64,000 nt of DNA, taken from contig NZ_CP016076.1 in the NCBI RefSeq assembly GCF_001941625.1, positions 5,254,001 to 5,318,000 of the forward strand, written 5' to 3'. A model generated the notes under the pieces. The model was not told where the DNA came from. It ran no database searches and saw only the letters and a list, made by a program, of their open reading frames with translations. This DNA comes from Actinoalloteichus fjordicus (GTDB lineage: Bacteria > Actinomycetota > Actinomycetes > Mycobacteriales > Pseudonocardiaceae). Of the stretch, positions 41,965 through 50,705 are shown in pieces (positions within the stretch are counted from its first letter, which is position 1; each line of letters starts with the position of its first letter). Made by a program: the position numbers and the translations under genes.

Positions 41965-43294
41965 GGTCGCCCTCCTCGGGCCCGGTCGGGGCGAACGACC
42001 AGGCGCCGTCCTCGGTGATGCGCAGCCGCACCGGCTGCTCGCAACGCAGGTCGTCGGGGTCGCCCTCGATGCGGGCGAGCACCCGGACGTCCTCGGCCAG
42101 GTCGACGTAGCCGAGGGTGTAGGGGGGCGGCATCGCGGAGGAGACGTGCACGCGGGTGTAGGAGTACAGCGTCCCCTCGCGGGGGAGTAGCACCTCCTCC
42201 AAGATGTCGCCGCCGCAGCCGAAGCACAGGCGTCGGGCCGGGAAGAAGCGGTGGCCGCAGGCGGTGCAGCGGTTTCCGATCAGTGCGCCGTCGGCCAGGG
42301 ACACCGGCGCCGCCTCGGAAGCCTGATCGGGCCAGGGCGGTCTCGGTGTCGTGGCCTGTTCACGCGCGGTGGACACGATCGACCTCTCTTTCTGCCGGTG
42401 GGCGGGCCCCGGCGTGTTCGGGTGCCCCGACTGCGGCGCAGCCGCCGACGGGTTCGAGAGTCCGGCCGAAGCGGCGTCGGTGCGGTCGACGTCGCGCGTG
42501 GGCCGCCGCCACCAGCGGGCCAGCTCGGCGGCGACCGTCGAGGGCTCCTCGACCACAGGGGTGTGTCCGGCGCCGGGCAGCACGACGAGTCGGCTGCCGG
42601 GCACTCGGTCGGCCACCGCCCGCAGGTCGGCAGGGCGCTTGGCATGGTCCTGCTCGCCCGCGATGAGCAGCAGCGGGACGCGGATCGCCGCCAGCTCGCC
42701 GAGGACGCCGTCTCGCTGGTAGACCCCGCGCAGGGCGTCGGCGACGTCGGTGTCGCGGGCGGCGAAGCGGTTCTCCCAGTGCTCGCGCGCCGCCGCCTTC
42801 GCCGGGTCGGCGAGGAAGTCGTCGCCGAACATCGTGTAGGCCAGCTCCGCCACACTCGCCGCGGGCCCGTGCTCTCGAAGCCGCCCTTCCAGCGCGGCGA
42901 AGACCTCGGGCCGCTGTTCCGCCGCCGCCGTGCAGCCGAGGAGGGTGCAGGTGGCGACGAGGTCCGGCCGCCGCGCGGCGATGCGCAGCGCGACATAGCC
43001 GCCCATCGAGCTGCCGACGAGGTGGACGGGCCCGCCGCCCGTGGACTCGATCAACGTGACCGTGTCCGAGGCGAGCCGATCCATGTCCGGTGCCGTCGAG
43101 GTCGGTCTGCTCCGGCCCTGTCCTCGGTGGTCGGGCCGCAGGAACCGGAGGTCCTCGCCGAGTGCCGCGCAGAGCGGGTCGAACATCGAGCCGTCGAAGA
43201 ACAGCGAGTGCAGGAGGACGGCCGTGCCTGCCGAGTCTGCCGGACCACTGTCGCGGTAGAACAGCGTGGCTCCCGGTACGTCGAGCGTGGGCAT
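41957..43294 (-). CDS. Alpha/beta hydrolase fused to zinc-ribbon/OB-fold (DUF35) protein
   Basis: 445 aa in one frame. Residues 1 to about 260 are an enol-lactonase-like hydrolase (GRSRPTS, VGSSMGGYVA nucleophile, AGEQDHAKRP, PGAGHTPVVEEP). A Pro/Ser/Ala linker leads to a DUF35 domain with CTAC and CFGC zinc-ribbon cysteines and an OB fold. At the junction a GTG (42376) preceded by AGAGAGG would start a normal 139-aa DUF35 protein, so the two parts may be made both fused and separate. The DUF35 part partners the thiolase gene it overlaps. Confidence 0.87.
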   Translation of the reverse strand: MPTLDVPGATLFYRDSGPADSAGTAVLLHSLFFDGSMFDPLCAALGEDLRFLRPDHRGQGRSRPTSTAPDMDRLASDTVTLIESTGGGPVHLVGSSMGGYVALRIAARRPDLVATCTLLGCTAAAEQRPEVFAALEGRLREHGPAASVAELAYTMFGDDFLADPAKAAAREHWENRFAARDTDVADALRGVYQRDGVLGELAAIRVPLLLIAGEQDHAKRPADLRAVADRVPGSRLVVLPGAGHTPVVEEPSTVAAELARWWRRPTRDVDRTDAASAGLSNPSAAAPQSGHPNTPGPAHRQKERSIVSTAREQATTPRPPWPDQASEAAPVSLADGALIGNRCTACGHRFFPARRLCFGCGGDILEEVLLPREGTLYSYTRVHVSSAMPPPYTLGYVDLAEDVRVLARIEGDPDDLRCEQPVRLRITEDGAWSFAPTGPEEGDHA

Positions 43295-43337
43295 CGCACC
43301 TCCTGCGGATCTCGATGAGCGGACGACGACCGGCCGG

Positions 43338-44660
43338 TCATCGCGGGGTGGTCGGGGGCTCCGCTGCGGCCACGAGCCGCGACCTGGCGGCGGGGCCGTC
43401 GCTGCGCACCGCGATCACGGCGGCCAGCACCGCCGCGCCCAACAGCACGAAGCCGAGGATGTAGAAGCCGCTGCCGGGACCCTCCCCCGGCGCGGACACC
43501 GCGCCGATGAGGATCGGGCCGACGATGCCGCCGAAGTTCCCGCACAGGTTGATCAGGCCGATCGAGGCACCGGCCTGGTTGCGCGGCACCTTGCTCAGCG
43601 CCCAGGTCCACCACGTGCCCAGCGCGCCGTAGATCCCGATCGCGGTGAGGATCAGCAGCGTCATGTTGGTCCACACCGCGTCGCCGACGACGTGCTGCAC
43701 GAGCAGGGCGAGGCCGCCGATGGTCATCGCGCCCGCCACGAACCAGCCACGCGAGTGGCTCGACTTGTCCGAGGCGCGAGAGAACAGGTAGAGGGCGACG
43801 GCGGCGACGGCATAGGGCAGCGCGGTGAGCCAGCCGACCGCGCCGATGCCTGCGGCGGAGAACTGCGAGATCACCGAGGGCAGCCAGAGACCGAACGCGT
43901 ACATCCCGGTGATCCACAGGAAGTACGTCAGGCACAGCGCCCACAGCACCGGCTTGCGCAGGCCTTCGAGGAAGGTGCTCTCGGAGCTGGTCTCCTCGTC
44001 GCGCTCGCGCAGGATCAGCTCACGCTCCCGAGGGTCCAGCCTGCGGTCGCCCACCGGGTCGTCGGCGACGAGCAGCCAGAAGGCCAGCGCGAGGAAGAAC
44101 GCGGGCAGGCCCTGCAGGATGAACATCGTGCGGTAGTTCCAGACGTCGATCATCCAGCCCGCCAGCGGCGCCATCAGGGCCGAGGAGACCGGCAGGGCGT
44201 ACTGGGTGAAGCTCACCGCCCGACCGCGCTCGAGGCTGGGGAACCAGCGCAGGAACATCACCGCGAAGGACGGGAACACCGCGCCCTCGGCCAGTCCCAT
44301 GGTGAACCGGATCGCGAGCAGGCTGGTGTAGTCGCTGGTCAGACCGGTCGCGCACGCCGTGATGCCGACCACGATCAGCGAGATGACGATGACCTTCTTC
44401 GGGCTGAACCGGTTCGCCGCCCAGCCGCCGGGGATCTGGGTGATGACGTAACCCCAGAAGAACGCCGACAGGAGCACGCCCGCGACCGTCCCGGAGAGGC
44501 GGAGCTGCTCGACCATGTCCGGCACCGCGATGCTGATGTTCGAGCGATCCGCGTAACAGACGAGGTAGATCAGGAACAGCAGCAGGCCGACCCGTGTCCA
44601 TCTCGCCTTCGGGACGGGCGACGCGGTCGCCGCGCTCGCTCCCGTCGGAGACTCCGCCAT
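43338..44660 (-). CDS. MFS transporter, anion:cation symporter type
   Basis: 440 aa, 12 helices. YADRSNISIAVPDM, WGYVITQIPGGWAANRFSPKKV and RFTMGLAEGAVFPSFAVMFLRWFPSLERGRA are typical of the ACS family that imports organic acids (hydroxyphenylacetate, phthalate, galactonate). It is the first gene of the degradation operon and therefore the likely importer of its substrate, an organic acid. Confidence 0.92.
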   Translation of the reverse strand: MAESPTGASAATASPVPKARWTRVGLLLFLIYLVCYADRSNISIAVPDMVEQLRLSGTVAGVLLSAFFWGYVITQIPGGWAANRFSPKKVIVISLIVVGITACATGLTSDYTSLLAIRFTMGLAEGAVFPSFAVMFLRWFPSLERGRAVSFTQYALPVSSALMAPLAGWMIDVWNYRTMFILQGLPAFFLALAFWLLVADDPVGDRRLDPRERELILRERDEETSSESTFLEGLRKPVLWALCLTYFLWITGMYAFGLWLPSVISQFSAAGIGAVGWLTALPYAVAAVALYLFSRASDKSSHSRGWFVAGAMTIGGLALLVQHVVGDAVWTNMTLLILTAIGIYGALGTWWTWALSKVPRNQAGASIGLINLCGNFGGIVGPILIGAVSAPGEGPGSGFYILGFVLLGAAVLAAVIAVRSDGPAARSRLVAAAEPPTTPR

Positions 44661-45378
44661 GAGTCACACCTCCATCTGCGTGCCAGGTACGCCTGGCCGA
44701 TCAACGCTGACCTACGAGAGCGAAGACGGAATCCCCGTGACCAGTTAAATCCCGCTGAGCGGAATCCGATTCCATCTTCGGCGCCGCAAACCTAGCCATG
44801 CGAACCCGCGCGGCGCAAGAGGGCTGTGCGGTTCTGCCGCCCTTCGCAGCCGGTGAACCGGTACAGCGCCGCAGGCCGAACGGGCACGCCTGACCTGCCA
44901 GCATGGCCGGGCCGAGGAGCATCGGCCTGCTGGCGTGACCGGCGGGTGGTGAGGGAGCGATGCGGCGCGTGTGGGTGGCGACTGCCGCAGGTGGAGCGTG
45001 TGGACCGGCGACACTGCGGGACTGGAACGGACGCCGATTCGAGCGAACGCCGGGCGCGCTGCCTCGGGAGCGGACCGGTCACCTTCTCCGTGCGCCGGGA
45101 GCGGCGGCCCGCTCGATCTCCGGCGTCTCCCACCGTCGGCGCCCGGCGCCGCCCCGCCGCTCGCGGAGCACGTCCGGGCACGTCGACGCGGGGGACACGG
45201 CGCGGGACGGGTGCCGACGTGCGGCACGATGGAGGGCCGTGGCGAGACGACTCGGAGCCGGGGCCGTCTCGGTGCAGGCGCCCGGACATCGACGGCTGCG
45301 GCCTCCGACCCGGCAACCGGCCGACCACGCCGCCTGCGGGACACGTCTGTGCACCCGACTGAGAAGGACGATCAGCCC
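44661..45378. other. Long divergent intergenic region
   Basis: 718 bp between the MFS and GNAT genes. Apart from the IclR-type dyad near 44761, I find no gene: the open frames are Arg/Pro-rich, with no ribosome sites or family features. Confidence 0.45.
44761..44773. promoter_or_regulatory. IclR-type operator candidate
   Basis: GGAAT-CCG-ATTCC, a perfect dyad 101 nt upstream of the MFS start, in a short patch of lower G+C. A half-site GGAATCC occurs at 44728. The cluster contains a single IclR regulator. Confidence 0.6.
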
Positions 45379-45882
45379 ATGTGGACCACCCGATCCGAGA
45401 ACGAGGCCGACATCGCGGCCGTCCACGCCGTCAACGTCGCGGCCTTCCCGACGGCGGAGGAGGCCGACCTCGTCGACGCACTGCGCGCCGACCCGACGGC
45501 CTGGATCGACGGTCTCGCCGTCGTGGCCGAGACCGAGGACGGCGAGGTCGTCGGGTATGCCCTGCTCACCCGCTGCCACGTCGACGGCGCACCGGCGCTC
45601 GCACTCGCGCCCTGCGCCGTCCGGCCCGAGTACCAGGGCCGAGGGGTCGGCTCCGCCGCCGTCCGCACCGGACTCGACGCCGCCCGCCGCCTCGGCGAGA
45701 ACCTCGTCATCGTCCTGGGCCACGCCGCCTACTACCCGCGATTCGGCTTCACCCCGGCCTCCGGGTTCGGCGTCCGGGCCCCGTTCGAGGCGCCCGACGA
45801 GGCCTTCCTCGCCTTGACCCTCGACGCCGACCGGCCCGCCCCGACCGGCGTCGTCCGGTATCCGGCGGCCTTCGGGGTGTAG
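45379..45882 (+). CDS. GNAT-family N-acetyltransferase
   Basis: 167 aa. Acetyl-CoA loop CAVRPEYQGRGVGSAAVRTGL (residues 75-95), preceded by VVGYALLTR and followed by VIVLGHAAYYPRFGF, a pattern of the YhbS-like acetyltransferases. GAAGGA lies 11 nt before the ATG. Substrate unknown. Stand-alone gene. Confidence 0.92.
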   Translation: MWTTRSENEADIAAVHAVNVAAFPTAEEADLVDALRADPTAWIDGLAVVAETEDGEVVGYALLTRCHVDGAPALALAPCAVRPEYQGRGVGSAAVRTGLDAARRLGENLVIVLGHAAYYPRFGFTPASGFGVRAPFEAPDEAFLALTLDADRPAPTGVVRYPAAFGV

Positions 45883-46056
45883 TTCGTCGACTGCGCACCG
45901 AGCGGCCCGGCGCCCCGCTGACACGCCGGTCTGCGGATCGGGCGGGCGACACCCCGGCACGCCGGGCATCCGACGGCCCGCACGCCGTCGGCTGCCGTCG
46001 TGCCGTCGGCCCCGCAGGGCGCCCGATCCCGTCGGCCGGGCGTGTCAGGATGAGCC

Positions 46057-46962
46057 ATGACTGTCACTCCCACCCTGGTCACGGTCCGAGAAGGACACCG
46101 ACTGGCGGTCAGACGACCCCGGGCCGACGGGGTGCCGCTCCTGCTGCTGCACGGCTTCCCGTGCACCAGCCTGATCTGGTCGCACACCATCGAGCCGCTG
46201 GCCGAGGCGGGCTTCGACGTCGCCGCGCCGGATCTTCGCGGCTATGGCGACTCGGACTTCGCTCCGGACGACTTCTACGACTTCGCGGCGTTCAACACCG
46301 ACCTGATCGGCCTGTTCGACGCCCTCGGCTGGGACCGCGTCGTCGTGGCGGGACACGACCTCGGCGCGATGGTGGCCGTCGACCTGGCCAACCGCCATCC
46401 GGACCGGATCGACCGGCTGGTGATCCTCGACGACTCGATGCCGGATCTGCCGGACGCCTTCGCGGCGGCGGGCATCCCGCCGGGAACGCCCAAGCCCGCC
46501 CTCTACGACTACCAGGACCGACAGGGCAGGCACGCCGACGAACTGGTGGCCGAGCTGAACACCCCGGAGCGGCGGCGACGCTACATCGCCGAGTTCTTCG
46601 GTCACCGGATGTGGTGTCCGCCGAACGCCTTCGGCGAGGCCGACCTGGCACTGCTCACCGAGCCCTACGCCGACGCCGACCGGCTGCGGGCCTCCTTCGC
46701 CGACTACGAGGTGGTGATGGGCACCCGGCCCCTGTCCGCTCCCGAACTCATCGACCGGCCGGTGCAGCAGCAGACCCTGGTGCTGATCGGCCGGGATCAG
46801 GTGACCTTGGGCGAGAACATCGAGGCGAGGTGCGCGATCGCGTATCCGCAGGCCGTCGGCCCGTTCTGGGTGTCGGGCGCCGGGCACTTCATGCCGTGGG
46901 AGAAGCCCGCCGTGGTCCACCGCGCCATCCGGTCCTTCTGCGGCGACCTGCTGGCAGGCTGA
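46057..46962 (+). CDS. Epoxide-hydrolase/dehalogenase-like alpha/beta hydrolase
   Basis: 301 aa. HGFPCTSLIW (HGxP oxyanion motif) and the nucleophile Asp in VVAGHDLGAMVA, rather than Ser, place it with epoxide hydrolases and haloacetate or haloalkane dehalogenases; GAGHFMPWEKP supplies the His. AGGA precedes the ATG. No partner enzyme is nearby; the divergent or downstream TetR may control it. Confidence 0.9.
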   Translation: MTVTPTLVTVREGHRLAVRRPRADGVPLLLLHGFPCTSLIWSHTIEPLAEAGFDVAAPDLRGYGDSDFAPDDFYDFAAFNTDLIGLFDALGWDRVVVAGHDLGAMVAVDLANRHPDRIDRLVILDDSMPDLPDAFAAAGIPPGTPKPALYDYQDRQGRHADELVAELNTPERRRRYIAEFFGHRMWCPPNAFGEADLALLTEPYADADRLRASFADYEVVMGTRPLSAPELIDRPVQQQTLVLIGRDQVTLGENIEARCAIAYPQAVGPFWVSGAGHFMPWEKPAVVHRAIRSFCGDLLAG

Positions 46963-47144
46963 GGCCGCTCGCGACCGCGCGGCTGCCGACCGGCGTGCCG
47001 CACGCGTACCAGAATCATCGGGGCTCGTACCCGGTGGCGGGATGATCACGTGCCCCGCCTCGGGGAGGCCTCGCGCGTGGTCGCCGCAGCGCCCGCTACG
47101 GTCTCGGACACGGGAGAGCCCAGGCCGGGCGCGGATGCGACGAG

Positions 47145-47852
47145 GTGAGTGTGACGTCTTCCGAGGCACCGCGACGCCGCCGCGCCGACGCGGAACGCAG
47201 CAGGGCGGCCGTGCTGGCCGCAGCCGTCGAGGTGCTCACCGCCTCACCGGAGGCGGGAGTGGAGGCCGTCGCCGCAGCGGCAGGCGTGACCCGCCAGACC
47301 GTCTACGCCCACTTTCCGTCGCGCCGGGATCTGCTCGCCGCAGCGCTCGACGAGGTCACGAGGACGGCGGTGGCCGCGATGGACGCGGCCGATCTCGACA
47401 CGGGTCCGCCCACGGCCGCGCTCTTCAGACTGATCGACGTGGCGGGCCGCCTCGCCGACCGGCATCCCGGCCTGCGCCAGGCGGACCAGACCGCACCGGA
47501 TGCGGCGGCCGATCGGCGACGGCACGCCCCGGTGACTGACCGGCTGATCCGGGTGATCCGGCGCGGTCAGCGCGCAGGCGAGTTCGATCAACGGCTGCCT
47601 GCCGACTGGTCGGCCGCCGCGATCATCAGCCTCGGACACACGGCGGGCAGCGAGGTGGATGCCGGGCGCCTCGACGCCGACGAGGCGTCGGCGCTGCTCC
47701 GTACCAGCCTGCTGCGGCTGCTGGGCGCGACCGGGCAGCCTGCCGAGTCCCCGACCGCGCCACCGGGCGGCCCTTCGTCCGCCGAATCGGCATCCGCGCC
47801 GCTGCCCGAGCCCACGACCGAGGCGACCGGCCCGACCACGCCACCCGAGTGA
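47145..47852 (+). CDS. TetR-family regulator
   Basis: 235 aa, GTG start with weak ribosome site. DNA-binding domain: RSRAAVLAAAVEVLTASPEAG, VEAVAAAAGVTRQTVYAHFPSRRDLL. The last 40 residues are a Pro/Ser/Thr/Glu tail likely unstructured. It sits between the epoxide-hydrolase-like gene and the convergent esterase-like gene; its target is not evident, but the strong dyad at 49372 is the nearest TetR-like operator. Confidence 0.88.
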   Translation: MSVTSSEAPRRRRADAERSRAAVLAAAVEVLTASPEAGVEAVAAAAGVTRQTVYAHFPSRRDLLAAALDEVTRTAVAAMDAADLDTGPPTAALFRLIDVAGRLADRHPGLRQADQTAPDAAADRRRHAPVTDRLIRVIRRGQRAGEFDQRLPADWSAAAIISLGHTAGSEVDAGRLDADEASALLRTSLLRLLGATGQPAESPTAPPGGPSSAESASAPLPEPTTEATGPTTPPE

Positions 47853-47981
47853 TCGCGTCCCGCCTCGAACGACGCCGCCCCGCCGGGTGCGCCAACGGCG
47901 GAGCGCCGCTCGGGATGCGCGCCCGAGACCGCCGCCACCGGGGTCGCGCTCGGCCCGCCCGTCGAGAGCACGAGGCCGCCG

Positions 47982-48009
47982 CGAGGTCCGGGGCGGGCAC
48001 CGGACCTCG
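47982..48009. terminator. Perfect 10-bp hairpin between convergent genes
   Basis: CGAGGTCCGG pairs with CCGGACCTCG around an 8-nt loop, midway between the TetR stop (47852) and the esterase-like stop (48040). It probably serves both. Confidence 0.8.
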
Positions 48010-48039
48010 GTGCGATGGCGGCGACCTCCCGGCACTCGC

Positions 48040-49311
48040 TCAGCCGAGAGGGACGTCTTCGGTGCAGCTCGTGCGGTGCAGGCGGGCAACGGCGTCGAAG
48101 GCCTCGAAGACGGGCACGCCGAGGAAGCCGTCCTCGCTGCGCATGCGGTGGAACGAACCGACGTCGGTGACCCGGCCTCGGGCGGCCCGCAGGTCGGCGA
48201 TCGTCAGCGGGGCGTCGACGTCGCGGAACGCGGTCTCCATCGAGCCCTCGAGCAACGGTGGAACCGCACCGGCCGTGAGCGAGATTCCCAGCGGCGCGTC
48301 GGGGTCGAGTTCGCCGGTCACGGCCTGCCCGCCGTCGGTCGTGACGGCGATCGCCACGTAGTCGTCGCCGAGGGCCTCCCGCAGCACGCGGCCCGTCGGA
48401 TGCAGGCCTGCGGGCCCGTCGTGGGCGACGGGCGTCGCGCGGAGGTGGACGTTGTGCAGGGCGAGGACGACGCGGGCGGCGGGTCCGCCCTCGGCCAGGC
48501 GGTGCAGGACCACCTCGGCCATGAAGGCGTCCAGCGACGTGCTGCCGATCGCCAGACCGGACCCGGACACGTCGCGATGCAGGTGGTCCAGGCGCCAGGC
48601 GCCCTGGACCAGTAACGATGCCGCCCGATGCTCGGCACCGCGTCCGCGATCTGCCTGCGTGCCGGTCATGCTCAGCATCCGCGCCGACAGCCTGCTCAGC
48701 GCGGCGGTCAGCGCGTCTCGGATGGGCTCCTCGACGCTCGCGTAGTTCTGGATCGACCGCAGCAGCACGTCGTCGTGATAGTGCCGTATCGCGTCGATCG
48801 CCCGCTCGACCAGCGGGAGCGCGTCCGGATCGTCCGCCCCCAGGTAGGCGGCGACCTCATGCAGGTCCGCCAGCGAGGAGCCGCCGGAACCGGCGAGGGC
48901 GCCGGTGAATCGCACCGGGCGAGCCGCGTCCCGGTTGTGGTCCCGCAGCCAGGCCAGGGTGTCACGCATCGCCCCGCATCGGCACAGGTCCAGGTCTGCA
49001 TCCGCCACGGCCGCCGTCACCGTGCCTGCGCCGCCCCGAATCCAGTCGTCGACGGCCTTCGACGCGGTGAGGGGTGCCTCGAAGACGTAGTCGGTGAACC
49101 CGCAGCGCTCGACGAGGAAGCGCAGCATCCGGTGTCGCAGCCGGTAGTACTCCTCGACGTGGTGGGAGCTCTCGCCGATCGCGACGACGCGGGCATCGCC
49201 GATCAGCTCGCGCAGGGGTTCGAGATCGTCCGGCGGCGCCGCCGGGTCCAGCGAGTGCGACGTGATCGCGTTCTCGGCGATCCAGCTCGCGAAGTCCTGT
49301 CCGGCCCGCAT
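48040..49311 (-). CDS. Erythromycin-esterase-family protein
   Basis: 423 aa. VVAIGESSHHVEEYYRLRHRMLRFLVE contains the GExxH motif of the Ere family (EreA/EreB, succinoglycan-associated relatives) with the catalytic His and Glu; ALHNVHLRATPV holds the second conserved His cluster. I chose the ATG at 49311 for GGGAG at the proper spacing; an in-frame ATG at 49362 also exists. Only some family members open macrolide rings, so resistance is possible but unproven. A 28-bp operator lies at 49372-49399. Confidence 0.85.
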   Translation of the reverse strand: MRAGQDFASWIAENAITSHSLDPAAPPDDLEPLRELIGDARVVAIGESSHHVEEYYRLRHRMLRFLVERCGFTDYVFEAPLTASKAVDDWIRGGAGTVTAAVADADLDLCRCGAMRDTLAWLRDHNRDAARPVRFTGALAGSGGSSLADLHEVAAYLGADDPDALPLVERAIDAIRHYHDDVLLRSIQNYASVEEPIRDALTAALSRLSARMLSMTGTQADRGRGAEHRAASLLVQGAWRLDHLHRDVSGSGLAIGSTSLDAFMAEVVLHRLAEGGPAARVVLALHNVHLRATPVAHDGPAGLHPTGRVLREALGDDYVAIAVTTDGGQAVTGELDPDAPLGISLTAGAVPPLLEGSMETAFRDVDAPLTIADLRAARGRVTDVGSFHRMRSEDGFLGVPVFEAFDAVARLHRTSCTEDVPLG

Positions 49312-49371
49312 GGCCTCACTCCCAGTCGTCGATTCCACGGTGGGCGAGCACGGCTCGGCCACCCAACGACA

Positions 49372-49399
49372 TTAACTTTGACAGACTTGTCAAAATTAA
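49372..49399. promoter_or_regulatory. 28-bp inverted repeat upstream of the esterase-like gene
   Basis: TTAACTTTGACA (49372-49383), 4-nt centre GACT, TGTCAAAATTAA (49388-49399): 11 of 12 positions pair. It stands out as AT-rich and lies about 60 nt from the chosen start codon, where a repressor would block transcription. Confidence 0.75.
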
Positions 49400-49549
49400 G
49401 GCGAGCCAGGCCTGTTGCTCTCGCAGCCCGGGTCTTCGATCCGCCACCAGGGCACCCCGTGACGTGGCGATACGCGCCCGAGCCCGCGATCCCGGCCGCG
49501 CGAACCTGGCCCCCGACGAGAGCGACCGAGGCACCACGCGATGGGCGGA

Positions 49550-50554
49550 CTACCAGGCGGGCAGGCTGATCTCCCGTGCGTCCCGGTCGGGGCGAAGGCC
49601 GCGCCAGGCCGAGTGCCGGAGCCTGCCGTCGGGGCTCCACGTCCGATAGACGACCTCCCCGACGAGCCGAGGCTCGACCCAGTGCGCGGCGCGGGAGTAC
49701 TCGCGCGGAACCGGCCCGGCGAACGGACTCGTCGGCCGTTCGATCGGCTGGAGCATGCCGAGCAGCTCGGCGAGCATCCGCTCCGTGAACCCGGTTCCGA
49801 CGTGCCCCACGTACCGCAGCTCGCCTGCCGAGTCATGGGCGCCGAGCATCAGCGAGCCGATCCGCCCGGCCCGCCGTCCCCCGCCCGGCTGCCACCCGCA
49901 GATCACCACCTCATAGGTGTTGATCAGCGGGAACTTCAACCAGTCGCGGCTGCGGACTCCTGGCCGATAGCCCGACGCGACCCGCTTGCCGATCGTGCCT
50001 TCCAGTCCGTTGTCGCGGGCGATGTCGAGCAGCCGCCGGGGGTCGACGTCCCGGTGGCTCGGCGGCACTCGGACCCGAGCGGACCGACCGTCCAACGCCA
50101 GGCCGTCGAGCAGCTCCCGCCGCCGGAGGTAGGACTCGCCGAGCAGCGAGACGCCATCGAGGTGGAGCAGGTCGAAGACGAAGCAGGCGACCGGGATCTC
50201 CCCGGTCAGTCGGGCGGTCGGCCGTTGGACGTGCATTCGACGTTGCAGCAGCGCGAACGAGGGCCTGCCCTTGTCGTCCATGGCGACGATCTCGCCGTCC
50301 AGCACGGCCCGCTGCGCGCCGAGGATCTCGCCGAGCACCGTCAGCTCCGGGTAGGTCGCCGTGATGTCGTTCCCGTTTCGGCTCGTCAGGCGGACGCCCG
50401 CCCGATCGCCTGCCGCAATGGCCCGCACGCCGTCGAACTTGAACTCCCAGGCCCAGTCCGGACCCGTCGGCATCGGCTGCCCGCCGGTCGCGAGCATGGG
50501 CCGGAGCACGGGAAGACGCTCCGCCTGCCTGCCTGCACCGCTGCCCTCCGACAT
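49550..50554 (-). CDS. ATP-dependent DNA ligase (LigC/LigD-ligase type)
   Basis: 334 aa. Adenylation lysine Lys39 in WEFKFDGVRA, motif III-IV VLDGEIVAMDDKGRPSF and FVFDLLHLDG, motif EGTIGKRVASGYRPGVRSRDWLKFP, then the OB domain (LMLGAHDSAGELRYVGHVGTGF). Structurally this is the minimal ligase of bacterial non-homologous end joining or base-excision repair, without polymerase or nuclease domains. No Ku gene is in the window. The start is provisional, as no ribosome site is seen. Confidence 0.92.
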   Translation of the reverse strand: MSEGSGAGRQAERLPVLRPMLATGGQPMPTGPDWAWEFKFDGVRAIAAGDRAGVRLTSRNGNDITATYPELTVLGEILGAQRAVLDGEIVAMDDKGRPSFALLQRRMHVQRPTARLTGEIPVACFVFDLLHLDGVSLLGESYLRRRELLDGLALDGRSARVRVPPSHRDVDPRRLLDIARDNGLEGTIGKRVASGYRPGVRSRDWLKFPLINTYEVVICGWQPGGGRRAGRIGSLMLGAHDSAGELRYVGHVGTGFTERMLAELLGMLQPIERPTSPFAGPVPREYSRAAHWVEPRLVGEVVYRTWSPDGRLRHSAWRGLRPDRDAREISLPAW

Positions 50555-50705
50555 CGGGCCATCGTCGCCCGAGCCCGCCGACCACGCCGACTGAAACAGT
50601 CCGAGACAGGCGGCCGGGGCCGACCGGCCGGCGGACGAGAGGAGGAGACGGAATCGGCCGACATGTCGTCCTGCGCCCGATCGACCGGCCCGATCGACCC
50701 ACACG

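Noticed and set aside
44745-45344. Minus-strand open frames of 178 and 199 codons in the long intergenic region
   Set aside because: Arg/Pro/Ala-rich products without start signals or domain features, overlapping one another in different frames.
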